Source of the DNA: Cruorifilaria tuberocauda | Lineage: Eukaryota > Nematoda > Chromadorea > Rhabditida > Onchocercidae | Direction of reading: 5' to 3' | NCBI GenBank assembly: GCA_013365365.1 | Contig: JABVXU010000406.1 | Coordinates: 1 to 49,025, forward strand | DNA length: 49,025 bases | In this document: one piece after another, positions 1 through 13,500 of the stretch | Numbering within the stretch: the first letter of the stretch is position 1 | How the letters are laid out: every line of letters begins with the position of its first letter | The notes under the pieces: generated by a model | The model's database searches: none | Seen by the model: only the letters and a program-made list of their open reading frames with translations | What the model was told of the DNA's origin: nothing | Translations under genes and position numbers: made by a program

Positions 1-824
1 TATTGATGAGTGAAAATTGTAGCATCATAAATGATTGTTGAATTTGGAATACTGTATTTGTACTCCTGTATTACCAACAGTCCTCAGATTAAAATTTAGA
101 AAATCCAACTTAATTTGTTCGTTGTACTATATGTTTGGAATTAGGAGTCGATAAAAATAATAAAAAGAAAAATTACAGAATTACTTTATTTATAGGTGTT
201 TTCCTATATTATCATTTATCATTAATTATTCTACTATCTTACCATATTTGTAAAAGATAGTCGATTTCTGTAGTTTCATTTTTCAAATAGTCCTTAGCGT
301 TAGTAATAAAAACTATTGAATATTTCGTTTTATTAGCAATATATATTTCAAATGCTTAAACGAAAAATTTGATTTATTTAATGAAACATTTATTCGTTGA
401 TAACAAAATCTATATTATTCAAAAAATAAAAAGGAAAAGAAAACTGTAATTGCTCTTACAACAACGAGACATTATTTATATTCCATCTTTATTTGTTGAA
501 CAATTCGGAATTGATTCTTTCGTTGTACTATCATTATCACAGAACAACTGCAATAATTGTTCATGAATATTTTGTCTTTAAAAATTAATTTACAGTCAAA
601 CAAACTTCTAAATTTCAGATAGCAAATTATAGCACTTTAGTTGAAATGATATTAGTAATGAAGACAGTTTAACTTATAATCATACAATATCACATAATTA
701 AAATTTTCTATTTGTAAACTTTTCTTATGAACTTTTAAACTTTGAATTACTGATTATTTACTATCAGATAAATTGCTTCTGCATGATATCAGATTAATAT
801 TAGACAAAAGAGAAAAAAAAAGAT
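1..824. other. AT-rich 3' flank, no gene seen
   Basis: This lies downstream of the stop codon of the minus-strand ABC transporter. It is very AT-rich and has stops in all frames. I see no exon-like stretch, RNA gene or repeat in it, and it presumably holds the transporter's 3' UTR and intergenic DNA. Confidence 0.5.
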
Positions 825-3800
825 TCATGGATTAATGCATACCTCATTTTTGTTCATATCACTATTGGGTGATAGTAAATTTTTGGAATCAATCGGACAC
901 AAACGATATCTTCCTTGCCCATCGTAATGTAAAAGGTGAGTATGAAATCGCCTAAAATTAAAATAAACTAAAATTGATATTTGTTTGGATTTTGTTTCAT
1001 GAATTTTAAAATAAAATTTTTTAAATAAAAACATTTCTTATCATTTTAGCTATCTTTCTAAAATAAAATTTCACTCATTTCATATGCTTCTCCTTATCTT
1101 CACAAGTGAAAAGTTTAAATTGAAAAGTAGGAAATTTTTCAGTGAATGAAGAAAAACCTGAAATTACTAATGTATTGTTACATTTACCAAAGGCTTGGTC
1201 GATGTGATACGGAAAGAAGTGTAAATCCGGCATCTTTCATTGCCTGATAAATCAATGCTTCAATATCAATTGATATTGCACTGGTGCATTCATCCAATAA
1301 AGCATATTTTGGTTGATGATAAAAAATTCGTGCTAAGCCTAATCGTTGCTTCTCACCACCTGATAGAATATCAATCCATTCACGTTTACTTTCAAAACCT
1401 ATAATTATAATTAATTTTAAAATTTACAGTTTTTTTCAATTTTACCTAAGAACTGAATGTTTGCTGCTTAATTTATTTAAGCTACTTGTGTTCACAAAAT
1501 CTATAAATTGAAATTATCCAAAAATATTTAAATTTACAAACCTCCTTCACGCTCCACAACATCACTTAAATGTACCGTTTTTAAAATTTCCATCAGTGTA
1601 CTATCCGTAATACCCTTCCTTTGCATATCGATGATAGTATCCGGATAAATGATCTGTTTTAATTTTTTCATTCATGTAAAAGTACTAAGTATAATAGTAA
1701 TAGAGTATAAAACAAGAAAGATTAAGTAAAAAAGTAGGTAATGAAAATATAAAGACAGGTAGTGTGAAAAGTATAGGAAATTAATTTTTTCCCACTTCTA
1801 ATACTAGTAATGTGGGATAAATGAATGTATATAATATATAATTAATTAAAATCAAATCTTTATCAATTACGCAAACCTTTGTAATAATCTAAAAGTAACC
1901 AATAAATATCAAAGTTATATTTTTTGCAATAATCAATTTATTTTCAAACATCCTTTCAATCTTTTTTTCTAATGTTTGAAATAAGTGGAAGATAAATATA
2001 TTCGAAATAAAATAAACAATAATTTACTTCATGTATTCAGTTTGAACTTTCCAAATATGAGATAAGTTTATCTAACACTAAAATCGATATTATATATCAA
2101 CCTGTTCTCTTAGATTTCCAAAGGTCATATACGGTCTTTGAGGCAAATAATACATTTCTGCTTTTGATGGTAATTCCAATCGTCCACGATATACCGGCCA
2201 TAAACCACCAAGAATTCGAAACAGTGAACTTTTACCGCAACCATTCGGACCAGTAATGAATAAATGCATGCCAGTATGAATCTGTTAATCGTTCATTATT
2301 CATTAAGAGAAATTTACAATTTCAAAGAAGTTTCCTTCTCCCTCTCTTTTTCTTATTTGACAACAATATCATTTTCATTTTTATGATTTAAAGGTAAAAC
2401 GATATGAAACTGTATATTTTAATTGTTTTGAATTCAAAATTTATAGCTAAAAAAACCTATTTATATAAAGCTTTTTTTAATCATTTTTCATAAGGTTATT
2501 ATCATCCGTTTCGGTAAAGTGTAAATTTACTTATATTTATCTACTTATATATAATTACTCTTATTAACTTGTAAAACATCATTTTCAATATTATAGTATC
2601 TATGTGCAATATATATCTGAAAGTCAAGTATGATTGCCACAAATTCTCTTCTCTCTTTAATCAAACAAATAAAATTTTTTAATTATTTAGTTTCAGTTAA
2701 AAGAGTAAATTCAGTAAGCTAAATTCAAATAATTTCTCACAAACCTCAATACTGAAATTATTGACAATGACATTACCAGTTGGAGTAACAATAGGTACAT
2801 TACATAATCTTACAACACCATTTGTTTCAATAATTTGACCTATAAATTTTCCAATGATATTATTACAGAATAAGTAAACAATTCAATAATTGTAAATAAA
2901 TGGTCTCTAATTTTTGTAATATTTTTATCATTTTTTCTTTGTTAAATTTTAGATAATCTTTCAAGCAACAATTTTTAATTCCATAAATTAAACTTAAATT
3001 AATATAGAAGCGATTACCGCTTATTTCATGAGCATTATGCAGCTCCATTTTATTCTCGTTTACATCTTCGAAACTTCTCTTTCGAATAAATTTTTGTTCT
3101 TTGACATCTTCAAAAACTTTGAACATATGATAAACACGTGTTACATATCCAATTAATTCAACCACCTGATAATATAATATATTTTAGGATAAACAATGGA
3201 TTTTTTTAAATCGTAGAGAGTTCATCATTGATTTCAATAATTTTACAGCAACTCCCATGTAAAATTAAATTTAAAAAATCAATAAAATATCATTGAAGTA
3301 TTTGACATTATTATCTAGTAAATCATTAAAATATTTGACATTGTCTAGTAAAAAGTAAATTGGCGAAATAATAAAAATTTGAAATGACAAAAACCTCTTT
3401 ATAAGAAACCATTAATTTTTCGGCAGCACCTGCTATAACAGCCATTAAATTTTTTGCAGTCATAAAATTTCCCGTTCGATCGCCCACTTTTACTCCTGCT
3501 AAAAATTAAAAGATAAATGAAGATTGATTGTTTTTACCTGGTTAGCTAGAGGTTATATAATTACATGTATCTTGTAGCATTTTCTGCTAAACTATTTTTG
3601 AAATATTATTTCAAGGTAAATTTTTGAATGCATAATAATTAACGGGAAGGCTTACATAATGTTCTGGTAGATTTTGTGGTGATTAATGATGGAGCTATCA
3701 TTATCATACCCGCAGCGGTCCACAAATATTTCAACAAATACTGTTCCAGCATAATGTACGGTATTTTCTTCCGGCAAATTAAATATGCATGATGTTGAAA

Positions 3801-6551
3801 GTTATAAAATGCTTTTAGCAGACAAATTTTTTCAGTCTAAAAATTTTTAATTATTTTATCGCTTTTTGCATCGATATTTGATAAGCTTACACTCTTTGCT
3901 AATAAGTAATTTAATAAATTCATTTAACGGTTCAAAAACTAAAAGGTTTATGCGTAAAAGTTAATATTTCAATTTTAAAATAAGAATAAGATGATAAGTT
4001 GTAGTTAATTGATAAAATGATAATAAATGTTTAACTATATGATATTTTATACTTCACCTCATGACCTCTGTAAAGTGCAACTTCTTCGGAATTTGCAATA
4101 AGACGTGAATGCAAAGAACGTAAAGCGCCCTTCTTTTTTGATTCTTCAGAAAGTAATTCATTAAAGCTGTAATAAAACGAAATTAAGATTGGTAAATTAA
4201 TGCTAATAAATTATCGATGATTAAAAAAAAATTTTTCTTCTTGAAATTAAGATATGGAAAATACGAATAACAGATATAAATACGGATGAAAAAAAAAGGT
4301 TAATTAAAATCTCACTTGGGAGAGATATATCGCAAAAGTCCAGCAGTACTCATTAAGACGCTTGGACCCATGATAATCAAAACGAATATACTTGAGCCTA
4401 ATTTAGCTTTCCATGATTTATATACTAATGTTAAACTGAAATTAATAAAAATTTAACTCTTAAGATAAGTCCATTGTAATGAGTTTTTCAAGAATTTAGT
4501 GAAAAATGTTTGAATATTTGATTTGAAATATTTTTGAAATTTGAAATATTTTTCGAAATTCGTTAAATGGCGGTTTTAAGTTTAAAAATTTTTAATGTTA
4601 AAACAAGTACCCTACGAAAGTGATATCAAAAAGTGGTTTAAGCATGAGCGAAAAGAGACGTGAAATTGTTTGACAAAATGCCATAATATCATCTGTTAAA
4701 CACTGATCAACATTTTTCAATCGTTCATCCAAACTATTTACACGATAATATGTACAATCCTGAAAATCTCTTGAAACTACATCATTTCCGGAAAATTTAA
4801 ATCCTTTAAAATCTACAAATTATAAATTTGAACTTGAAATTATTTTGCTTAAATATTTAATATGAGCTTTCATTTATTAATATATGAAAAGAATGAAATT
4901 TAAAAAATTTTTTTTCGAAATTGCTTTTAACAGGAATAATTTGGATGATAGAATGAATCTTGAATTGACTGATAAAATTAAAGATAATTTATTGATTTTT
5001 TCTTTTTTAATAAACAAAAGTTTAATTTAAAACACACTGATAAATATTTGTTGTAAGCATATTGAGTAAGACGAGCGCGGAATGCTATGGCAACATAGTC
5101 TTCCATGAATCTAAAACGAATAATTTTAAAATTTATTAATCGAAATTATTTACATTGTTTATAACGTGTCAAATTCTAGTTAACCATTAGATGTAAAGAA
5201 AATGATAATTTTTGTAAACAATTTTAAAAAAAAACACAATTTTAAAATTGCATTTAAATTTTGTAAACAATTTGTACTTTCTTCAGTCAATTAAATTTTT
5301 TTTTCAACCAAATTAGATTTGGAAGAATTTTAAAAATATGAATGTCGCCATTGTATTTAATGATTTAACTATATCACTGATTAAACAGATATTGATAACA
5401 ATACTTTAGTTACTTGAAGGAATAAAATAAATTACTGAAAATCAAAATTATCTCATATTGCTAAAAAAATTATCAACTTATGATAAAAATTTTGAAATAA
5501 AATATCAATAAATTATGATAGACTAATGATAAAGTTTGAAAACAAAAAGACTGAAATTAACAACTTACTTAATCATACTATTGACAAATGTAGCTGGAAA
5601 TGCTGTAAGGAACCATTTAATCAGATATCGGATAAATGCAGAAGATCGTTTTTCAACAATTGTTCGAATTAAATGACCTTCCAAAGATGCTACGTAAATT
5701 GATAGTAATGTCCTTGACAATAATACAATAGAGTACAGTGCTAAATTTTATGATAACATTAATCATACTTTAGTAACTGATAAATCAGTAACTTTTAACA
5801 ATAATGTTTCAACAGTATAAGTTAATATTACTTTTGTTACTTCAATGTTTCTTTTTACTTTATCACTTACCTTTTCACATCATTTGGTCTAACTTCATTT
5901 TTTATTAGTTAATAATAAATTCTTTTTCTGATCAATCAAATCTATTGATCTTTTAGCATGATTGCTATAAGAGATAATTTCTTATCTATCTAACTAATCA
6001 ATGATAATAATTCTTGTTAACTTGAATCAGCTTTATTCCAATAAAATCGAGATTTTTAAATTAATTAAAATGAAGTAATGAAGAAAAAAAAAGTGATAAG
6101 CTTACCAATGAGCAATGTTTCTTTACATTTGAAACGTGGAATGATTATTTTTAACAAAAAATGAAGTTTATAGAGAAATTTTGTATCCACAGTATTATAC
6201 CATTTTAGAGATTTCCATCCTCTGACATTTTTTCGTTCCGATGTTCCTTTTAATGGAATTAAAAATAGCATTCATTAATTTTTTTTTTTTTACTTAAACT
6301 TCAAATTCATTTTTTCATTTTCCATTAACACTTTTTTGTAACAACAGTAACGACATAAAAGTGAAAAACTAGCTTAAAAAAATTGATACCGATCAATCAT
6401 TTTTCATTTTAAATTGAAAGAAAAAAATTTTACCACGTTTTCGGACAATATTTACAAATGCAGCAACAAAAAAAACTGAAGCGATTGTAGTAGCACCGTA
6501 AAATAATGAACTATTTCCAGAAACAGGTTGAAATTTTGATAAAGCCGCCAT
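825..6551 (-). CDS. ABCD3: Peroxisomal half-ABC transporter, ABCD3/PMP70 type
   Basis: Peroxisomal membrane half-transporter that dimerises and imports long-chain or branched acyl-CoAs for beta-oxidation (family knowledge). There are fifteen exons: 6551-6434, 6246-6106, 5740-5569, 5110-5038, 4759-4611, 4435-4316, 4166-4058, 3836-3656, 3498-3395, 3165-3018, 2839-2745, 2281-2102, 1653-1542, 1398-1188, 951-825. All phases join, giving 679 aa against 659 in human ABCD3. The N-terminus starts MAALSKFQ and resembles the human one. The transmembrane half carries the EAA-like motif [10 protein letters not shown]. The nucleotide-binding half has Walker [10 protein letters not shown] (about 481-489), [11 protein letters not shown], signature LSGGEKQ (579-585), Walker B ALLDE (to 604) and the H-loop SHR. 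The C-terminal exon reads [11 protein letters not shown], as in ABCD3. A candidate trans-splice acceptor (TATTATAG) lies about 48 bases before the ATG. Nematodes have several ABCD genes; ABCD3 fits better than ABCD1/2 or ABCD4 by the N-terminus and C-terminal exon. The protein looks intact. Confidence 0.93.
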
Positions 6552-9500
6552 GTTAAATAATTTTATTAATCAATGAATGCACACACCACGCACAATTCCT
6601 ATAATAATGAATTGACCTTGAATGATTGAGAAAAAAAAATTTTTTTTATACTGATTAATACTCTTAGCAATTTAATTAAATGTTCTGTAAAACAATAAAA
6701 TAAATGTTCACCTATTAATGACATTTGTAATAGTAAAGAAGAAGAAGGAAAAAAAAACTGATCTAATATATCATTAATTAATTGGTTGGGTAAAAAAAAA
6801 GGTTGAAGAGAAGAAATTGCAATCATTGCATATTTTCCATACATTCTGAAAAAAAAAACAAGTAAAAAAAAAGAGAACAAGAACTAGTTGTTAAATAATT
6901 TGGTAAGAGAAAAAAAAGAAAACATCTTTTCTTTTCTTTACGATAAGAAATATAATTGATAATTAATATAAGAAGGTTCAGGTGTAGGGTGATATTTTAG
7001 CACCAGACACCTGATTGAAATTTCAACGATTTGCAATGAAAATATATATGATAAATGGGGGAAAAGAAGAAAAGACAGAAAACAAGTTCGAGAAGCCTTA
7101 TTCATCATCATCATTGCAAGGACACTTTCCGTTCATATCTTTTTCTCATCTCTTCTTTCACTCTCCCTCCCTTTCTCTCTCTCTAAAACGATTACTGTAA
7201 TAATTGTATGAACAGGAAAACAGAAAAAAGTGTGTAAAAAAATTTTTAATTGATGATCATATCATACATAGAATAGAAAATGCTTCACAATAAATTACAC
7301 TTATCACTGATAAGATAATGATATTAGCTAATAATTTAAATTGTAAGTTAAAAAATTCAATCTAAATTTTCATATTATATCATTTATATCTTCTAATTTC
7401 AGTATTATCTAACAAGAATTGAAATTCCAAGCCATTGTGATATCTTTGTTCATTTTGTTTCCTTTCGCTCAAAGCAACTGATGACGACGATTGGCGGCGA
7501 CTCTTATCAGGTAAACAATTTCGGAGCCAGTTTTAACACTCTTCATCGATTGAAGCAATAATATATTTATATATACATATTTCAATCGATGAAATATATA
7601 CATATATATTTCATTTATCGATTAATTAATCAATTCGATTTATTGATATGAGTATATTCGTTTATCTTATTTATTTACAATCAATTGATCTATTCCCTAA
7701 AAAGTTGAAAAGGCTTTGTGTTAGCTAATTGCTTCTGTGCAAAAGTTGTTTGCAAAACTGGAATGTATGCATAGTGAAGTGAACCAAAAAAAAGAAAAAC
7801 TAAATCCTTTGTTCATTTTTGCTTAAATTCATTAAAAAAACTTTTTGTATATAAATTGAAGGTTAGTTCCAAGACAAAGCAGTTTAATTGAAGCTACTTG
7901 AAATTTCCCAAAAACAAAAGAAAAGAAATCAATTCAAATTCAACGTTAATTTTATCTTCCAAAAAATTATTTCAATTGCAAAAAAAAAAAAGAATTTAAT
8001 ATTAAATTTAACATCTTCCAATTGAATAAATTAGCATTAAGATAATTCTATATTCATATAAACTAGGATTAAGATATTTCTTTATTCATACTTGTTATTT
8101 ATCTTATTAAGTATTACATTAAAAACAATTAGAAAAAAAAGAAAAAAGTTTGAACGACGATTTATTTCAATACTTCAATACTGTTCCTTGTATATTTTAG
8201 AAAAAATTATTCTGCAAATTGAAAATAATGAGACTTAATTTAAAAGTGCAATAAATAACGAGTATGAATAAAGAATTATTTCAATCCCAATTTATTCAAA
8301 CTATATAAGTACGTAAATGTACAAATGATTCTGATACAATGATTAGATATCATAAGATCTAATCAGTTATAAATGATATCCATCAATTCAGTGGATTTAT
8401 CTAATCTGATGGAACTTCTTATACACTGAAACTTCTTTTTATGATTTTACTATATTTTGCATGAAGTTAGGAATTTCAAACAATGCCTTAGTGTTAAGCA
8501 ATTGAATAGTGATGAATGCTAAATGTAGTATCATCATTTTCCATTCAATTAAATCCATTTTCTTTTAGAATCAAAATTTAAATAATTTAACAATTGAACT
8601 TCATTTCTTGTCTTTCAAAATAAGAATTGTGTAGTGGTTGGGCTCGCAGAAATTTATAAAGTACTGAAGTTAGCAAATAATCTTCTCATGTCTTGTTATT
8701 GCAAATATTGACCCAAATATAATAGAACGAAGAGCAAGTATAACTGTAATCTTTTTGACTTTTTTTTAATCTCAAAGAAAATAATGAAGTTTCAAGTTGA
8801 TATATCCGATTGAAAATCTCGAAATTGCAAGTAGGAAAATTTAGAGAACGATTTCTCAATTAGGTTCAGGTTTTCTTCGTTTCAATTATTACAACTCTAC
8901 TGGTTTCATACAAATTACTCGTTTTCGTTCTTTTAAATATAATTAACTGAGAAATACGCAATATCACTCTTACTGACACAATTTCTACTATTTTCTTTTC
9001 AGATATCATTTCTTATTGTCTCGATGAAAGATTAAATTGTCAAATTAACAGTGAAATTTGTTAATTGTAATATTTCGATTATAGCTTATGTAATTATTTA
9101 ATACTTTTAATTTTGATAGTGAATTATTAAAATTCTGGAATTAGCTAAGCAGATTAATAAATCATTCAAATGTTACTAATTTTACTCAACAATTTTTATT
9201 GTTATTGCAATTTATTTTCCATTGATGCTGCAAACATTTGCATTTTACTTTTCCTTTTCATCCGATTGACAACTAATTGTGTAACAATTAATTTATTGGA
9301 ACTTATTTTATTATTGCAAAAATTTCCTGCCAATTAACCAGGTATAAGATGTTCCAGAGAAGAAAACAGTTAGTTAAGTGATGATTAGAAAAAAAAAACC
9401 TATTGAATTTACAAAAAATTTGAGATTTTAATCGCCATAGAAAATGCTGGTTTATTTCGTTATTCTTTCCATTATCAAACCCTCAATTCCTTTATTAGCA

Positions 9501-12500
9501 TAAATATACAATATTCAACTTCAGCAATCAATAGTGATATCATTTGAAATTAAATGCTGGAAGAGAAATTGGCTAAAAAGATTTATGGAAAAATTGAAAA
9601 TAACCGTAAGCTACATCATTGTTTTTTTTTTTACATAGGGAACATTAATGGAATAGTACTTGTGCGATAGTCTCAAATTTCATCTAAGTTGATTTATCAT
9701 CTAAGCTGAAGTCAATTTTTTTTTTGAAGAATAATAGAAAAGGTCATTTAGAAGAAATTCTACATAAAACATTATTGGTAAAAGCGAAGAATTAGATGTC
9801 ATAGGTCGAAATGAAAAAAGGATGTGTGGCTTTTGTTACTGATTTAAATAGCCGGTATTTACGCCTTCCTTATTGTATTCATTCTTTACGATATCGTAGA
9901 ATTAATAAATGCTTAAGGAAATATCATTTTTATCTTGTCGGAATTTGAAGTAATCCATGAGTAATCCTCAATTAATATGATACAGCATGAATAATTCGCG
10001 ATAAGCTATGTAAGTAAGAGTTGTAAGCAACTTCTACACGAACAAATGCAAACAACAATTGAACCTAAAGCAATAAATAAATGCTATCAAATACGAGAGG
10101 ATAAATTGAAGAACGCATGCGAAATCAGAACTGAAGATCAACAATGAGATATGGAATCGATGGCTTTTAAGCGACAAAGGATTTTGCTTCTATCTAGCTA
10201 AAAGCAAACTTGCAATATGACTCTTGACCTTTGTTTTTTAACTCCACCTTACAGTTACATAATGTAATATGTATACTGAATTTTTTTATACAGATTAATA
10301 ATTGTTGAAGCATTTTCAATCTTTTTTTCCGCAAATCAAATACCTGACATCGAAAGATTTCGATCATTAAAATATAATTGAACTTAACCTCATCATGGAA
10401 TTCTTTATTGAAATTCATTAATTGGATTCTAAATTTTGCAAGTTTAAGTCAAGGTTCGTGCTGCTGCTATATTTAATGTAAAATACTTGCATTATGCTGA
10501 GCAAATAGTTAAGGACATTCGAGGAAAATTTTCAAAGCTCACGAAACTTTTTGTCGCAATTCTTTGAAACTGATTGTAGCAACTATAGTTGTAAAGCATT
10601 TCAGTTTAATATTTCATAACTTATGATGAAACATGCTTTCTCATTTCTCATTTCTGTCATAGATTAAAAAAGAAATAGCTAATGAAGGACAGGTTAATTC
10701 ATCTTAATTATAAATTAATCCTGTAATTTAATTTACTCACTAGTTAGTTTATTTCTACAGTCGTTCCCTACATTTATTTGCAAGAAAAATAATTCCAAAC
10801 AATAAATTTTATTTTGCTCAGTGGATATATTTACTGAGCGATTTATCAAAAGCACTTCTTGCTCTGCTAAAGTTAGCAAGCTGAATGGAATAAAGGTGCA
10901 TTACAACTTTCATATAAAATTTAAATTCTAATTCATGGAATGAATAGAAGAGGTTAGAATAAAATAATCGCTACGTCAAATAAAATTCTATTCTGTTTAA
11001 TTTGTTAATTTTCTCATTAACTGCAAAATTAAATGGGTTGATTTTATTAAATTCTTTGATTTATAACATTTTAAAAAAGCTTATTTACAGTTGTGATTTT
11101 TGGATTACATCGTGAGATTTTTACAAAGTATCCGGAAATTACAAGTAATACTTCAGTAACTATTACCTGAATTCTCTAATAATTTTATAATAAGTCAGGT
11201 ATGTTAATCAATGAATGAGTACCCGAATTTAACGGTGTTGTACTTTTAAAATCACTTCCTGTTTAAAACAATAATTTTCATTGTTCAAGAAACAATTCAT
11301 TTTATAGATTTAATGACTTGATAAAAATCGAAAAACTGGAATTTCAACTTTAAATTTGCATAGATATGTTGTTGAATCATTGAAACAATATATGAATTTT
11401 ATGACGTGTCATTTGCAGAATAATTTCTTGTTAATTTTAAAATTTAAAATTAGAAAACTTTGCAGAAAACATATGATTATGTTAACTGTTAAAGAACAAG
11501 AGAAATTTTTATTAAAAAATTGTAACAAATGCATGATTGAATAAATTTTGTTAATAATACTCCTACTTCAATATTCTTACTTAATAATACTCTTACTGAA
11601 ATTTGATATTTACAAATTTTAGGACAACTCTTTTGTTCAGTTTAGCAAGAAAAGGAAACTTATGAACAATAAAGGACAAATGAAAAGCTACTTATGAGCA
11701 AACAACATTATTCTAAGTTGATAAGGACATAAAATATGCAACATTCCTACACCTAGCACACCTTTTTTAATTCTTGAAAAAATACATTGTCTGTTAAAAT
11801 ATTGTAACTTAGCAAAAATTGCGAGAAAAAAAAATCTTTTAGAAAAATTATCATACATAAATTTCTAGTTAAAATATTTCAGAATAATTTTCCATGTGTA
11901 ATTAATTTGTATGAATACTAATCTTAACTTCATTTTACTTCCTTGACCTTTTTTCGCTCTAAATCAAATCAATTTCTTAACTGATTTCATGGAATAAGTA
12001 GAGAAATTGATGCAATCATTAAAATTCAGTAAAATAGCAAATAAAATAATGTAAAAATCACACTGGCATTCATTGAGCAGAATAAAATGAACATGATATA
12101 GCAAGCTTTCAGAATGAAACTAAAATGTCCTGCTCTCTGCTGAAGTTTTGACCATGATTGTCCTATTCAGGCATAATCGAATTTCAGCTGGCAAAGTTAA
12201 AATGGATAAGTCTATGATAAAAATATCAGAATGAAATTTGAAGCGTAGAATCCTTTTTCACCCGAAATTAAAAATTAGAAAAAAAAGAAACGAGCTTTCA
12301 ATGAAGATGTGCTCAATGTTCAGGACAAATGAGATAGACGAAAACATGAATTATGCTGATTTGAAGGCAAAAAATTTTTATTTTGTTAACAGTTCAAGAT
12401 TAAACATGATTAAGGACGTAAAAAAATATCGAATAATAGCAAACTTTTCTTTCTATACGAATATATTTGCTGTTCTTACCGATAGGTTTCTTGACCAAAA

Positions 12501-13500
12501 TAGAAAGTGGAAAGAATACTGATTTAAAAACAAAGTAGCTTCATTATTTTCTAGGTTTAATTTCCGTTCCATTCTGCTCTTCTCATTACTGCAATGTAAA
12601 GTACAATCTTAGTAAAGTACAATAATACAAATATATAGACATTTCATGAAATAAGAAAATTACGAGGAAATAAAGCGAAATACGAAACAAAGCCATTAAT
12701 TTACAGGATAATTGAAATAAAAAAATAAAACGGCAAATTACAAAGCAATCACTTTTACCGCCAATACTTAGTAGAGGATTTCTAAACATCATGTCTTTAT
12801 ACAATTCCAATATTTCTTAAAAATTATAAAATTATATACACAATCGAATCGAACAGACGCACCATTTCTCTCTTAAATTCAACCAAATTTCTTGCATTAT
12901 CTCCATTTAAAGCAACTGATTTTTTATCGATTGTTGATCACTGCTCAATTTCCTTAATGTTTTGTGCAGCATGTTTTCGGAATATTCAATTAATGAATGG
13001 GCGATGAAATTCAAATTAACGCCATATCATTTGATTGAATTAAAAACACAATGAAATGGCAAAACTATTTTATTCGCAAAATCCAGACAAGTTGTTCAAC
13101 TTAATGACCTCCCAAATACAAATTTAATACCAAAATTATGAACTTATGAAAACTTAGAAATAGCTGTTATTAAAATTTGAAAACAGTAATAAGAAAAATT
13201 GTATTACAAATTTTTTAATTCACAAGCTTCACAAAAACATAGCAATTTTTTAATCACATCACAAATGCATCCTTCATTCGTTAATCTTCTGGCTGAAAAG
13301 AAATACGTTGAACGTACAATTCAAGCTTAAAAAACAGAAAATTTTCATACACAATTTGATAAATAGCAGTGTGAAAAAAACTCACTTTACTACAGCAAAC
13401 TGTTACCCGTATGTAACCACATGTTAGTTACAGCAAATAATAGCTGCTGAAAGACGTTTACACTCCTAGCTTAACTGTCTATTTTTGTTCCTGAAATAAA
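6552..13500. other. 7-kb gene-poor AT-rich interval
   Basis: No convincing gene was found between the ABC transporter and the MULE/SWIM gene. Open frames here are short (under 95 codons), mostly lack ATG starts and have AT-driven composition. Exceptions worth noting are a small GC-richer island with a splice-donor-like end near 7.47-7.51 kb and an inverted repeat just after it. The part next to 6551 must carry the transporter's 5' UTR and promoter. Long polyA/polyT runs are common throughout. Confidence 0.45.
7542..7593. repeat. 13-bp perfect inverted repeat around an AT loop
   Basis: TTCATCGATTGAA at 7542-7554 is exactly the reverse complement of TTCAATCGATGAA at 7581-7593. A 26-base loop of A/T-rich sequence separates them. 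The DNA just downstream is also dyad-rich (ATATATAC and ATCGATTAAT motifs). It could be a hairpin, a protein-binding dyad or the remains of a small element. Function unknown. Confidence 0.6.

Noticed and set aside
12238..12522. 94-codon frame in the gene-poor interval
   Set aside because: It opens on TTG, has AT-driven residue content (Lys, Asn, Ile, Phe) and has no flanking splice or acceptor signals or homology that I recognise.
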